Of a DNA stretch of 64,000 nt, positions 6,938 to 15,893 are shown in pieces. Source of the stretch: Enterobacterales bacterium CwR94 (GTDB lineage Bacteria; Pseudomonadota; Gammaproteobacteria; Enterobacterales; Enterobacteriaceae); assembly GCA_002837195.1 (NCBI GenBank), contig KZ478062.1, positions 372,001 to 436,000 of the forward strand. Reading direction: 5' to 3'. Under the pieces are notes generated by a model. The model saw only the letters and a program-made list of their open reading frames with translations. It had not been told where the DNA came from and did no database searches. A program made the translations under genes and the position numbers. Positions within the stretch are counted from its first letter, which is position 1, and every line of letters starts with the position of its first letter.

Positions 6938-7906
6938 ATGGAGAAGAGTGCTAGGAATTTCCTTTCTTGTGTGTATGGACATCCTGCAATGGCGCAAAAA
7001 AAGGGATGCAATGCAAAAATACTCATTGCCTCAGATAATAGTCAAGAGAGCACGGCAAGGGCGATATCATTATACTGTCCAGACGAGTTTGACTATTCGT
7101 TTACTTATCTTAATCTCGAAAGCGAAAAAGCAGAGAAAGTAAATGAATATATTGAATCCAGTGACTTATTTATCTTTATGTATGACTCGTCCATCCGCTC
7201 AGATATTAATCCTCATGGCCCTGCGTTTATTCCGCCTTTAAAGCAAAAAATGGCCGAACATTGGAAAAAATCCGTGCTGCTGCGCGAGTACGGCGAATTT
7301 TTCAAAGAGGCGTTTTCCGAAGATATCCGGCTGATCTCTGCCAGAAACCAGCAAATTATTCAGGTTGCCAAATCTGCTCAGCGCATTGCTTTTCAGGATG
7401 GTTTTGGTGGTGAAATCAAAGGTACCCTGGCACCCGATCAAGCCTGGAAAAGTCTCGATGGCTGGGATCATTACGATTTGATGCCGGGTGAAGTCGCCAC
7501 GCGGGTTGAGGATCTTTCTGGCAGCCTGACCTTCGGCGGTACTTTTCTGAGCACCGTTCCCTTTGCAATCAAATATGGTGTGATTGAGCCGGTTCTGCAT
7601 ATTGATATTGAGAACAGCAGAGTGGTTAACGTGCGCTCGAACAATCAACAACTGGAAGATGACTTTAACCTGTACCTGAATCGGTGTGAGGGAAATCGGG
7701 TTGTGGAAGAGTTTGGTATCGGCACCAATATGCACGTCAACCTGCATGGGCGTAATGCCAGCTTTGAAGAGCGTCATGCGGGTGTGCATCTTGGTTTAGG
7801 CGGTGGACAACGCGCCAGCCACCATCTGGATTTGGTCTTTTCATCAGGCAAATTACTGTTTGATGATCACGTTATTTTTGACGGCGAATTCAATTTCGGT
7901 GCCTAA
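6938..7906 (+). CDS. M29 aminopeptidase-like metalloenzyme of the peptide cluster
   Basis: 322 residues from the ATG at 6938, preceded by GGTG; starts at 6926 or 6896 are possible. The C-terminal half resembles thermophilic M29 aminopeptidases (AmpS/AmpT): the MPGEV loop (Glu185), EFGIGTN (Glu258), the FEERHAGVHLGLGGG segment (Glu278, His284) and HHLD (His296, Asp298) line up with the usual two-metal ligands Glu, Glu, His, His, Asp. The N-terminal 150 residues are diverged and AT-rich in coding. Position directly after the precursor suggests leader removal, trimming of the core or a non-peptidase reaction evolved from this fold. The family call is fairly secure; the reaction is inferred. Confidence 0.7.
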   Translation: MEKSARNFLSCVYGHPAMAQKKGCNAKILIASDNSQESTARAISLYCPDEFDYSFTYLNLESEKAEKVNEYIESSDLFIFMYDSSIRSDINPHGPAFIPPLKQKMAEHWKKSVLLREYGEFFKEAFSEDIRLISARNQQIIQVAKSAQRIAFQDGFGGEIKGTLAPDQAWKSLDGWDHYDLMPGEVATRVEDLSGSLTFGGTFLSTVPFAIKYGVIEPVLHIDIENSRVVNVRSNNQQLEDDFNLYLNRCEGNRVVEEFGIGTNMHVNLHGRNASFEERHAGVHLGLGGGQRASHHLDLVFSSGKLLFDDHVIFDGEFNFGA

Positions 7907-7912
7907 GCCGCT

Positions 7913-7945
7913 GGGCATCATATCGTCGTTATGATGCTCATTTTT
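7913..7945 (+). terminator. Intrinsic terminator after the M29-like gene
   Basis: A 10-bp stem with one G-T pair (7913-7922 with 7930-7939), a 7-base loop, then A and five T (7941-7945). It suggests that the precursor/enzyme pair and the next two genes are at least partly separate transcription units. Confidence 0.7.
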
Positions 7946-8021
7946 CACCCTCACTTGCCGGTGTGACGTTGCCAGAACAGCACGCGGGTCACTCATTATG
8001 CGTGAACAGATTGGGATAGAA

Positions 8022-9434
8022 ATGCGTGATCCAGAACAGCACCTGCGTGATGCGATAGCTGCCTGTCAGCAGAGGCCACATTGCGTGGAGAAGATAAACG
8101 CCGTTTGCGAAGCCCTAAGCGCCCTTCATCGCAACGAGGAGATGTTACCTTGGGCAGAACAGGCACTTGCGATCTCTCCGCAGGATGTGGCGTTTCTCGT
8201 ACGTCGTGCGGATGCACTCTATTTGTTAGGGCGTTATCGCGAATGCGTGGATGTCTGGAATAGCCTGCCCGTAGAGCCTAACAGGCTTGCGCTTCGTTTG
8301 TTGCGACTGGGCATGAGCACCATGATGACAGGGGATCTCTTGCAGGCGCTATCGCTGCTGGATACAGCCCGACAGCGCGCGCTGACACATGAGCCCACAC
8401 TTATCACGGCGATCGAATTTACGCTGGGTGAAGCCATGCTGAAAGCAGGGCGGGCGGATGGCTTTCCCCTTTGGCTGATGCGCAATGCCGTGCCGCATTT
8501 AACGGCCTGCTATTGCCCACAAGGCATACCGACGTGGAATGGCACAGACGATGTCCGTGGCAAACGCGTATTGGTGACGCACCAGTTAGGTTTTGGCGAT
8601 AACTTTTTGCTGTTGGCTTGTGTGCAAACGTGGCTGGAAGCCGGGGCGAAAATAGTGCTGACGTGTAATGCGGATCTCCTTCCCTTGATGCGCGCCTCGT
8701 TACCGCAGTGTGACGTGATCGGTGCCGTTAATCCCTCGCACTCGAATGCGCCGCTGCCTGCGGCGTTGCAGGCACAGGTGGAGCACTTCAACCCTGACTT
8801 GCACGCCACGCTTTTGCATTTGCCGGTCTTACAAAGCCAGCAGCCCCCTCGTCGTGGGCCTTTTTTTACCCCTTATATCCAGCCTCCTGCGTTGAACGCG
8901 CAGGTGGCAGAGGCCTGGGCGCAACACCTGCGTGCTCAGCACCCGGGCAAGAAATTGGTTGGCATTTTCTGGGATTGCGTACAGCGCCATTGGTCAACGG
9001 TGAGTGCCGTGGTGCGCTGCTGGGCGAAACGACGCAGCCTGCCACTGGACTGCGTTAATGACCTGATCCTGCCGCCTGCGGTTTCTGACGCGATTCATTT
9101 TGTGGCGCTTCATCATCCGGCGGCCGCCGCACTGGCGGGCATGCCCGCAGGCAATATCAGCGTTTACACACCCGGCATTCGCGATTTCAGCGACACGGCG
9201 GCCTGTATGGCGCAGTTAGATGCCGTGATTGCCGTTGACTCCGGTATTGCGAACCTGGCCGCCATGATGGGGGTAAAAACCTGTGTGCCGACCCACACCG
9301 CAGGCGACTGGCGCTGGGGAAGTGCAGGCACCAGCACACCCTGGTTGCACAATGTCACGGTGTTTAGACAAACCCAGGAAGGCGAATGGGGCGCAGTGGT
9401 GAGCGATATTCACGCGTGGTTACAGGAGATCTAG
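8022..9434 (+). CDS. TPR-repeat protein with glycosyltransferase family 9-like GT-B domain
   Basis: 470 residues from ATG 8022, which has GGGATA five to six bases ahead; an ATG at 7998 would add eight residues. Residues about 1-140 are helical repeats of TPR type (AEQALAISPQDVAFLVRRAD, ADALYLLGRYRECVDVW and similar). The C-terminal half resembles the heptosyltransferase/GT9-like domain often fused to TPRs: GKRVLVTHQLGFGDNFLL near its start, and DFSDTAACMAQLDAVIAVDS with SGIANLAAMMGVKTCV, DWRWG and VTVFRQ near the end. Known relatives are poorly characterised; some bind or glycosylate proteins. In this cluster it may be a glycosyltransferase or a scaffold. It is not in the E. coli gene order. 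Confidence 0.7.
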   Translation: MRDPEQHLRDAIAACQQRPHCVEKINAVCEALSALHRNEEMLPWAEQALAISPQDVAFLVRRADALYLLGRYRECVDVWNSLPVEPNRLALRLLRLGMSTMMTGDLLQALSLLDTARQRALTHEPTLITAIEFTLGEAMLKAGRADGFPLWLMRNAVPHLTACYCPQGIPTWNGTDDVRGKRVLVTHQLGFGDNFLLLACVQTWLEAGAKIVLTCNADLLPLMRASLPQCDVIGAVNPSHSNAPLPAALQAQVEHFNPDLHATLLHLPVLQSQQPPRRGPFFTPYIQPPALNAQVAEAWAQHLRAQHPGKKLVGIFWDCVQRHWSTVSAVVRCWAKRRSLPLDCVNDLILPPAVSDAIHFVALHHPAAAALAGMPAGNISVYTPGIRDFSDTAACMAQLDAVIAVDSGIANLAAMMGVKTCVPTHTAGDWRWGSAGTSTPWLHNVTVFRQTQEGEWGAVVSDIHAWLQEI

Positions 9435-9558
9435 CCTGCATGAGCGGGCATTGGCCTGCGGTGCGAGTGCAACGTGGCGCTCGGTTTCACGCATCCCATC
9501 CGCTCGCGATCACGCTCTGTCATTTGATAAACACCCTATCCCTTATAAAGGCCATGTT

Positions 9559-10371
9559 ATGAGAAATGAAATTATCGTGTCAGACAGCCTGCAAGCGCAG
9601 GATCTTCGAAGACTTTTTAGCGGAGAGGCGTTGGCGATTCATATTAAAAAGTATGCAGATGCTGACTTGTCGAATGCGTTGTCAGACTTTTTAATTTCCC
9701 ATGAATCCCTGGAGTGCTACCCGCACGATATTAAAAAAGGCGATGAGTTTGTTTATATCGATTATGGCGTAGACCGCGCCGGTATTTCTTACAATACAAC
9801 CTTTGGAAAATCGAAAGACAGCGATTGCTACAAACGATATTTCGATAACGCGCTGGCGACTATGAGAAATGTCAGGGAGTTCTGCGCGCCCTTATTAGCG
9901 CCCTTTGACCGCTTTCGCCTGGAGTTAGATGAAATATGGCCGGCGGGTGCCAGCATTGCGAATTTCGAAGGGAAAAAGATGCATGCCGGTATGGCCAGAG
10001 TGATGAAAAGGCCTGAGCTCTCTGCGTTAGGGGAAAAGCAGCCCCACGTCGATGGCCTGCAGGAGCAATCCGTTATCTTGCAAGGGCAGTTTGCGGTCAA
10101 TATCTACATTAAGCCTGCCGCGCAGGGGGGAGAGCTGGAATTGTGGGATGTGCCTCCTTTACCGATCACCGCGTTGGTCGAAGAGGATTCCGAGTATGAC
10201 TGGCGAGGAGATCTGCCCGATTCTGTGCTTATCAAGCCAGAGCAGGGGGATTTAATCATTATTAATACGCGGAAACCGCACACCATCCGCCGCTTTCCTG
10301 ATGACTGCAGGATCTCGTTGCAGAGTTTTATTGGCGTGTTAGAGAACGATCACTTAATGCTCTGGAATTAG
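9559..10371 (+). CDS. Fe(II)/2-oxoglutarate-dependent oxygenase of the peptide cluster
   Basis: 270 residues. The ATG at 9559 is preferred to the longer frame because AAAGG lies seven bases ahead. The non-haem iron facial triad is readable: HVD (His163, Asp165) and His241 in TRKPHTIRRF, with Arg251 placed for 2-oxoglutarate binding. Between them LQGQFAVNIYIKP and GGELELWDVPP are the core beta strands. It predicts hydroxylation, desaturation or oxidative cyclisation of a substrate, possibly the precursor peptide or a released fragment. It lies 124 bp after the TPR gene. It is unrelated in sequence to the PhyH oxygenase at 2700-3842 apart from the general fold. Confidence 0.78.
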   Translation: MRNEIIVSDSLQAQDLRRLFSGEALAIHIKKYADADLSNALSDFLISHESLECYPHDIKKGDEFVYIDYGVDRAGISYNTTFGKSKDSDCYKRYFDNALATMRNVREFCAPLLAPFDRFRLELDEIWPAGASIANFEGKKMHAGMARVMKRPELSALGEKQPHVDGLQEQSVILQGQFAVNIYIKPAAQGGELELWDVPPLPITALVEEDSEYDWRGDLPDSVLIKPEQGDLIIINTRKPHTIRRFPDDCRISLQSFIGVLENDHLMLWN

Positions 10372-10483
10372 CACAGGTGTCTTGTTAATTAGCCGCCCGG
10401 TTTTATCTGGCAGAAGAGGATGTTCCCTATGTTGTAATCGCGTATTCATTAAAGAGCTGTTCTTTTTCATGTAGCGTTTCATC

Positions 10484-10521
10484 CCGTATTGACTGCGGGC
10501 AACAGCATGCAGTCAATACGG
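10484..10521. repeat. 13-bp perfect inverted repeat between convergent genes
   Basis: CCGTATTGACTGC (10484-10496) and its exact reverse complement (10509-10521) are separated by 12 bases. The arms can be lengthened by a few pairs with one bulge. It lies between the end of the peptide cluster and yhhW. No T-run follows on either strand, so it may be a terminator without a U-tract, an RNA-processing site or a boundary repeat. Confidence 0.6.
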
Positions 10522-10554
10522 ATGAGGTGAGACGAATAATCATGCCGTCGCCAA

Positions 10555-11253
10555 TTAATGCACAGGCGGTAAATCAAACAGCAAGATCTCAGCATCGGTC
10601 TCCGCTTGCAGCGTAATGGTCTGCTCATCAGCAATGGCGAAAGCGTCACTGGTGGTGGCTGATTGGCCATTCACCTGAACATTGCCTTTCACTACCTGAA
10701 TCCAGACGTTACGTTTGTCTGCGATCTCCACCCGGTCGGTTTCTCCGGCTTTAAACGCCCAACGCGAGAGCGTCATGTCCTGATTCACCTTCAGTGAGTC
10801 GTGACGCGCATCCGGTGTCAGCACATACTGACGTCCGCTGATGTCTGCAAAGCGGCGCTGATCGTAACGTGGCGTAATGCCTGCACGCTCTGGAATGATC
10901 CAGATCTGATACAGATGCAGCGGATCGCTCTGGCTGGCATTGTATTCCGAGTGGCGTACGCCCGTTCCCGCACTCATGATTTGGAACTCACCCGCCGGGA
11001 TCTGCTCTTTATTGCCCATGCTGTCTTCGTGCTCCACGGTTCCGGAAAGCACGTAGGTCAGAATCTCCATGTCTTTGTGAGGATGGGTACCAAAACCTTG
11101 GCCCGCATCGATCACGTCTTCGTTAATCACGCGCAGTGCCGAGAACCCCATGAAAGCCGGATCGTGGTAGTTGGCAAATGAAAACGTGTGCCAGCTATCG
11201 AGCCAACCATGATTAGCATGGCCGCGGTCTTGTGCTTTACGTAAGTAGATCAT
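10555..11253 (-). CDS. yhhW: Pirin-family quercetin 2,3-dioxygenase YhhW
   Basis: A 232-residue bicupin. The start is the ATG at 11253, seven bases after GAGGAGG. The N-terminal cupin carries the metal ligands HPHKDME (two His) and VRHSEYN (His and Glu). E. coli YhhW is 231 residues and shows quercetinase activity in vitro; the physiological substrate is unknown. Sequence agreement with E. coli is high over the full length (GHANHGWLDSWHTFSFANY and MSAGTG). In E. coli yhhW adjoins yhhX and gntR; here its downstream neighbour is the peptide cluster. Confidence 0.93.
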   Translation of the reverse strand: MIYLRKAQDRGHANHGWLDSWHTFSFANYHDPAFMGFSALRVINEDVIDAGQGFGTHPHKDMEILTYVLSGTVEHEDSMGNKEQIPAGEFQIMSAGTGVRHSEYNASQSDPLHLYQIWIIPERAGITPRYDQRRFADISGRQYVLTPDARHDSLKVNQDMTLSRWAFKAGETDRVEIADKRNVWIQVVKGNVQVNGQSATTSDAFAIADEQTITLQAETDAEILLFDLPPVH

Positions 11254-11400
11254 GTTCAATCCTCCTCAATGTTTTTTTGTAGTGTCTGCCGGATTGAGGT
11301 TGGATGATAGCGGAGAGAATTGACTGCTCTGTTCAAAAAAAGTGAAGGTCTTGAGCCTGCCTGTGACAGGCTCATTGACGGGTGCACGACGAGGAGAGAT

Positions 11401-11994
11401 TTACAGTGACAGATAGGCTCTGACGCCATCTAAAAACATCTGCGTGGCCAGCATGATCAAAATCAGTCCCATCAGGCGTTCCAGCGCATCCACCCCTTTA
11501 TTGCCCAACAAGCGCAAAAACAGCCCTGAGCTGAGCAAAATAAGCACCGTGATGCCCCAGGCCAGCAGTAAAGCGCCGGTCAGGTGACCGATCTGTCCTG
11601 GGTATTGGTGCGACAGCAACATCAAGGTTGCCAGCAGAGAAGGGCCCGCCACTAACGGGATTGCCAGCGGCACCAGAAACGGCTCTTCCCCGGCGGATAA
11701 ACCACTGCTGTTGTTCTCATGGGACGGAAAGATCATTTTGATGGCAATCAAAAACAGGATCAGGCCGCCGGAAATCGACACCGTTTCGGTCCGCAGATTC
11801 AGAAACGCCAGAATGTGTTCCCCGGCAAACAGGAACAACAGCATCAGGACCAGCGCGATCAACATTTCACGGATCAGCACAATGCGCCGTCTTTTAGGCT
11901 CTAAATGTTTTAACACCGACATAAAAATCGGCAGGTTGCCCAGTGGGTCCATGATCAACAGCAATAAAATGGTGGCTGAAATAAGCTCAGTCAT
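11401..11994 (-). CDS. yhgN: MarC-family inner-membrane protein YhgN
   Basis: 197 residues with six hydrophobic segments. The N-terminal LLIMDPLGNLPIF is the MarC-family signature, and AIPLVAGPSLLATLM in the second half is its internal counterpart. It is predicted to be in the inner membrane; the function of the family is not established. E. coli yhgN is next to asd, divergently transcribed, exactly as here. Confidence 0.9.
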   Translation of the reverse strand: MTELISATILLLLIMDPLGNLPIFMSVLKHLEPKRRRIVLIREMLIALVLMLLFLFAGEHILAFLNLRTETVSISGGLILFLIAIKMIFPSHENNSSGLSAGEEPFLVPLAIPLVAGPSLLATLMLLSHQYPGQIGHLTGALLLAWGITVLILLSSGLFLRLLGNKGVDALERLMGLILIMLATQMFLDGVRAYLSL

Positions 11995-12206
11995 AATGGT
12001 TTATCTCGTCTCGTTACCCTTGCCAGCCCGCATTCGCTGGGCATATTAGACATACTGTATAAAAAATCTCGCCCATCGATTTAATTCACTTGCCACCGGG
12101 CGCACAATTGGTAAGTTGGTCAGCTATCAATAGAATATTTTACATGGTTAAAACCGGACGTCATCGTGCGGGTAAAACCGTTTGTCGTCAGTGATAAGGG
12201 TAAATG
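11995..12206. promoter_or_regulatory. Divergent promoter region of yhgN and asd
   Basis: About 210 bases shared by two divergent genes. AT-rich blocks are present, but I could not fix -10/-35 pairs with confidence and saw no lysine riboswitch fold. Confidence 0.4.
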
Positions 12207-13313
12207 ATGAAATCTGTAGGTTTGATTGGTTGGCGCGGTATGGTGGGCTCAGTCCTGATGCAGCGCATGGTGGAAGAGCGCGATTTTGATGCAATCAAGC
12301 CGGTCTTCTTTTCTACCTCGCAGCATGGCCAGGCCGCACCCGCCTATGCAGGCAGTGCCGGTACGTTGCAGGATGCCTATGATATCGACGCGTTGAAGGC
12401 GCTGGACATTATCATTACCTGTCAGGGCGGCGATTACACCAGTGAGATCTACCCGAAGCTGCGCGAAAGCGGCTGGCAGGGCTTCTGGATTGATGCGGCT
12501 TCTACGCTGCGCATGAAAGATGACGCCATTATTATCCTCGATCCGGTCAACCTTCACGTGATTAAGCAAGGCCTCGACAGCGGCGTGAAAACCTTTGTCG
12601 GTGGCAACTGCACCGTGAGCCTGATGCTGATGTCGCTGGGCGGCCTGTTTGCCAACAATTTAGTGGAGTGGGCTTCGGTTGCCACTTATCAGGCGGCGTC
12701 TGGCGGCGGTGCTCGTCATATGCGTGAACTGCTGACGCAAATGGGTCAGTTGCATGACAACGTGGCGGCCTCCTTGCAAGACCCGGCCTCTGCCATTCTG
12801 GAGATCGAACGCAGCGTCACTGACCTGACGCGCAGTGGTGCATTGCCTACCGATAACTTTGGCGTCCCGCTGGCCGGTAGCCTGATCCCGTGGATCGACA
12901 AGCAACTCGATAACGGCCAAAGCCGTGAAGAGTGGAAGGGCCAGGCGGAAACCAACAAAATTCTGCGTACCAGCAGTGTGATTCCGGTGGATGGTCTGTG
13001 CGTGCGCGTGGGCGCATTGCGTTGCCACAGCCAGGCGTTCACCTTGAAATTGAAGAAAGACGTGCCGCTGACGGAAATCGAGCAGATGTTGGCTGCACAC
13101 AATCCGTGGGCAAAAGTGGTGCCAAACGATCGTGACATCACCATGCGTGAACTGACGCCTGCTGCGGTAACGGGCACGCTGACAACGCCGGTTGGGCGTC
13201 TGCGCAAATTGAACATGGGGCCTGAGTATCTCTCTGCCTTTACCGTTGGCGACCAACTGCTGTGGGGTGCTGCTGAACCGCTGCGCCGCATGCTGCGTTT
13301 ACTGGTCGACTAA
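12207..13313 (+). CDS. asd: Aspartate-semialdehyde dehydrogenase
   Basis: 368 residues from the second of two adjacent ATGs (spacing six bases from AGGG; the first, at 12204, would be only three). It reduces aspartyl phosphate to aspartate semialdehyde with NADPH, the branch point for lysine, diaminopimelate, threonine and methionine. The NADP site [17 protein letters not shown] is at the N-terminus, and the catalytic cysteine is Cys135 in [10 protein letters not shown], the same number as in E. coli. The length equals the proteobacterial family. It is a monocistronic unit with a hairpin downstream. Confidence 0.97.
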   Translation: MKSVGLIGWRGMVGSVLMQRMVEERDFDAIKPVFFSTSQHGQAAPAYAGSAGTLQDAYDIDALKALDIIITCQGGDYTSEIYPKLRESGWQGFWIDAASTLRMKDDAIIILDPVNLHVIKQGLDSGVKTFVGGNCTVSLMLMSLGGLFANNLVEWASVATYQAASGGGARHMRELLTQMGQLHDNVAASLQDPASAILEIERSVTDLTRSGALPTDNFGVPLAGSLIPWIDKQLDNGQSREEWKGQAETNKILRTSSVIPVDGLCVRVGALRCHSQAFTLKLKKDVPLTEIEQMLAAHNPWAKVVPNDRDITMRELTPAAVTGTLTTPVGRLRKLNMGPEYLSAFTVGDQLLWGAAEPLRRMLRLLVD

Positions 13314-13322
13314 CGTTGTGAT

Positions 13323-13346
13323 GCAGGTCAGCGCGGGCTGGCCTGC
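13323..13346 (+). terminator. Hairpin downstream of asd
   Basis: A 10-bp stem with one T-G pair (13323-13332 with 13337-13346) and a GCGG loop, ten bases past the asd stop. No T-run follows. Confidence 0.55.
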
Positions 13347-13703
13347 AAGCTGCGGATGTCTTATGCGCGGCAATCTTTCTCTTTCTTACCGTTACCCTCT
13401 GTCTCACCCACGCACCGATCCCCTTCTGAATCGATAGCGGCTTTTCGCGGCTTGTCGCGTCATATCGCCTGAATTGATGCTTTTTTGTTCGCTTTTTTGA
13501 CCTGACTGCGGCTTTTGCGTATTCGTCTACGGTTTTAATCAGCCCTGGCTATGCTTAATAAGTTGTACCTGTTGCTGGTTCTATTTTTGCACGTCGTCTG
13601 ACTGTATTGCGTATGGCTGGGAGCACGTCTCGGCTATCGCGCGTTAGCTCAATGATGAGCAGAGCATGCATGTGCATCGCCTGCCGCAATAACAGGGTGT
13701 GTT
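13347..13703. other. asd-glgB intergenic region
   Basis: About 360 bases with no credible gene. It should carry the promoter of the glg operon. The sequence is rich in short T and CTTTT runs; I could not place a CRP site or promoter with confidence. Confidence 0.4.
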
Positions 13704-15893
13704 ATGTCAGAGCTTCCCGATCGTCACGTTATTGATACGCTTTTTTCCGGCCATTCAGCCGATCCCTTTTCCGTGCTGGGGATGCACCAAACAGACGCGG
13801 GCATCGTGGTGCGTACGCTGCTGCCGGATGCCAGCGAAGTGTGGGTAGTGGAAACGCAAACCGGTCGTCAATGCGCCCAACTAACCTGCCATGATTCTCG
13901 CGGTTTTTTTTCGGGCTTGATGAAATGCGATAAACCCTTTCGTTACCAGTTGGCCGTGACCTGGCATGGTCAGCAAAACCTGATTGATGATGCCTACCGA
14001 TTCGGCACCTTGCTACAGGAAATGGACAGTTGGTTGCTCAGTGAAGGCACCCATCTGCGGCCATATGAACACTTAGGCGCACACGGCATCACCATTGATG
14101 GCGTTATCGGCACGCGTTTTTCGGTGTGGGCACCCAACGCCCGCCGCGTTTCGGTGGTCGGGGAGTTTAACTTCTGGGATGGACGTCGCCACCCAATGCG
14201 CCTGCGGCGTGAAAGTGGAGTATGGGAACTGTTTGTGCCCGCCGCCTGCAATGGGCAGTTGTATAAATTTGAAATCACCGATGCGCAGGGTGCGTTGCGG
14301 ATCAAAGCCGATCCTTACGCCTTTGAAGCACAGATGCGCCCGCAAACGGCCTCCATGATTACCGGGTTGCCGCCCAAAGTGGCCCCTTCTGAGGCGCGGC
14401 AAAAAGCCAATGGCTTTGATCAACCGATCTCGATTTATGAGGTGCATCTTGGCTCCTGGCGGCGGCACACCGAGAACAATTTCTGGCTGAGCTATCGAGA
14501 GCTGGCAGAGCAGTTGGTGCCCTATGTGAAAGAGATGGGCTTCACCCATATCGAGTTGATGCCGATTAACGAACATCCGTTTGATGGCAGTTGGGGCTAT
14601 CAGCCGTTGGGTTTGTATGCGCCCACGCGGCGCTTTGGTACCCGCGATGATTTTCGGGATTTTATTCGCGCAGCCCATGACGCCGGCTTGAATGTGCTGC
14701 TGGATTGGGTGCCGGGGCATTTCCCTGACGACGAGTTTGGCCTGGCGCGTTTTGATGGCACCGAGTTGTATGAACACAGCGATCCGCGCGAAGGGTATCA
14801 CCAGGACTGGAATACGCTGATTTATAACTTTGGCCGCCGAGAAGTCAGCAACTATCTCACCGGCAACGCCCTGTATTGGCTGGAGCGTTTTGGCATTGAT
14901 GGCCTGCGGGTCGATGCCGTGGCGTCGATGATTTATCGTGATTACAGCCGCGAGGCGGGACAATGGGTGCCCAACCATTTAGGCGGGCGCGAAAATCTGG
15001 AAGCGATTGCCTTCCTGCGTAACACCAATCGCACCCTTGGCCAGGTGATTCCCGGCGCGATTACCGTCGCCGAAGAGTCGACCGATTTTCCGGGGGTATC
15101 GCGGCCTCCTGCGTCAGGCGGTTTAGGCTTTTGGTTCAAATGGAATCTGGGGTGGATGCACGACACCCTTGATTACATGAAATTAGATCCGATTTACCGC
15201 CGCTTTCATCCCAACTTGCTGACCTTCGGCATGCTGTACAACTACAGCGAAAATTTTGTACTGCCGCTGTCACACGATGAAGTGGTACACGGTAAGCGCT
15301 CTATCCTCGGCCGCATGCCCGGTGACGCCTGGCAGCAGTTTGCCGGATTGCGTGCTTACTACGCGTGGATGTGGGCTTTTCCGGGCAAAAAACTGCTGTT
15401 TATGGGCAACGAGTTTGCGCAGGGCAAAGAGTGGAACCACGACATCAGCCTCGACTGGCATCTGTTGGAAGGGGAGGACGGCTGGCATCACGGCGTGCAG
15501 CGGCTGGTCAAAGATCTCAATCATACTTATCGCCGCTATCCGGCCATGTGGCAGCAAGATTTCGACCCGCAGGGCTTTGAATGGCTGGTGGTGGACGACC
15601 ACGACAATTCCGTCTTTATCTTTGTGCGCCGCGATCGGGCGGGTAACGAAGTGATTGTGGCCAGTAATTTCACGCCCGTTCCCCGTCATAACTATCGCTT
15701 TGGCATTCATCAGCCAGGGCGCTGGAGTGAGGTTCTCAATAGCGATTCCGGTCACTATCACGGCAGCAACAGCGGCAATTTAGGGGCCATCGCCAGCGAG
15801 GAAATAGGCAGCCACGGGCGAGCGCACTCACTGAGTATCAGCTTACCGCCGCTGGCAACGCTGTGGCTGGTGCGGGAGGCGCAGGATGCATAA
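13704..15893 (+). CDS. glgB: 1,4-alpha-glucan branching enzyme
   Basis: 729 residues (E. coli 728). It transfers alpha-1,4-glucan segments to O6, creating the alpha-1,6 branches of glycogen. An N-terminal N1 module and a CBM48 module (about residues 120-215) precede the GH13 barrel. The catalytic nucleophile is Asp404 in [10 protein letters not shown], the acid/base Glu457 in VAEEST, and [12 protein letters not shown] gives the third acidic residue. CAGGG precedes the ATG. It is the first gene of glgBXCAP; its last eight bases overlap glgX, a sign of translational coupling. Confidence 0.97.
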   Translation: MSELPDRHVIDTLFSGHSADPFSVLGMHQTDAGIVVRTLLPDASEVWVVETQTGRQCAQLTCHDSRGFFSGLMKCDKPFRYQLAVTWHGQQNLIDDAYRFGTLLQEMDSWLLSEGTHLRPYEHLGAHGITIDGVIGTRFSVWAPNARRVSVVGEFNFWDGRRHPMRLRRESGVWELFVPAACNGQLYKFEITDAQGALRIKADPYAFEAQMRPQTASMITGLPPKVAPSEARQKANGFDQPISIYEVHLGSWRRHTENNFWLSYRELAEQLVPYVKEMGFTHIELMPINEHPFDGSWGYQPLGLYAPTRRFGTRDDFRDFIRAAHDAGLNVLLDWVPGHFPDDEFGLARFDGTELYEHSDPREGYHQDWNTLIYNFGRREVSNYLTGNALYWLERFGIDGLRVDAVASMIYRDYSREAGQWVPNHLGGRENLEAIAFLRNTNRTLGQVIPGAITVAEESTDFPGVSRPPASGGLGFWFKWNLGWMHDTLDYMKLDPIYRRFHPNLLTFGMLYNYSENFVLPLSHDEVVHGKRSILGRMPGDAWQQFAGLRAYYAWMWAFPGKKLLFMGNEFAQGKEWNHDISLDWHLLEGEDGWHHGVQRLVKDLNHTYRRYPAMWQQDFDPQGFEWLVVDDHDNSVFIFVRRDRAGNEVIVASNFTPVPRHNYRFGIHQPGRWSEVLNSDSGHYHGSNSGNLGAIASEEIGSHGRAHSLSISLPPLATLWLVREAQDA

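Noticed and set aside
13246-13437. Plus-strand frame across the end of asd
   Set aside because: Overlaps asd out of frame and the hairpin following it.
14073-14978. A 301-residue open frame opposite glgB, and similar long antisense frames opposite glgX (16495-17346), glgC (17957-18829), pckA (32300-32974) and nirB (53435-53965)
   Set aside because: They lie wholly inside genes with clear family identity, their translations lack recognisable domains, and they follow from GC-rich codon positions.
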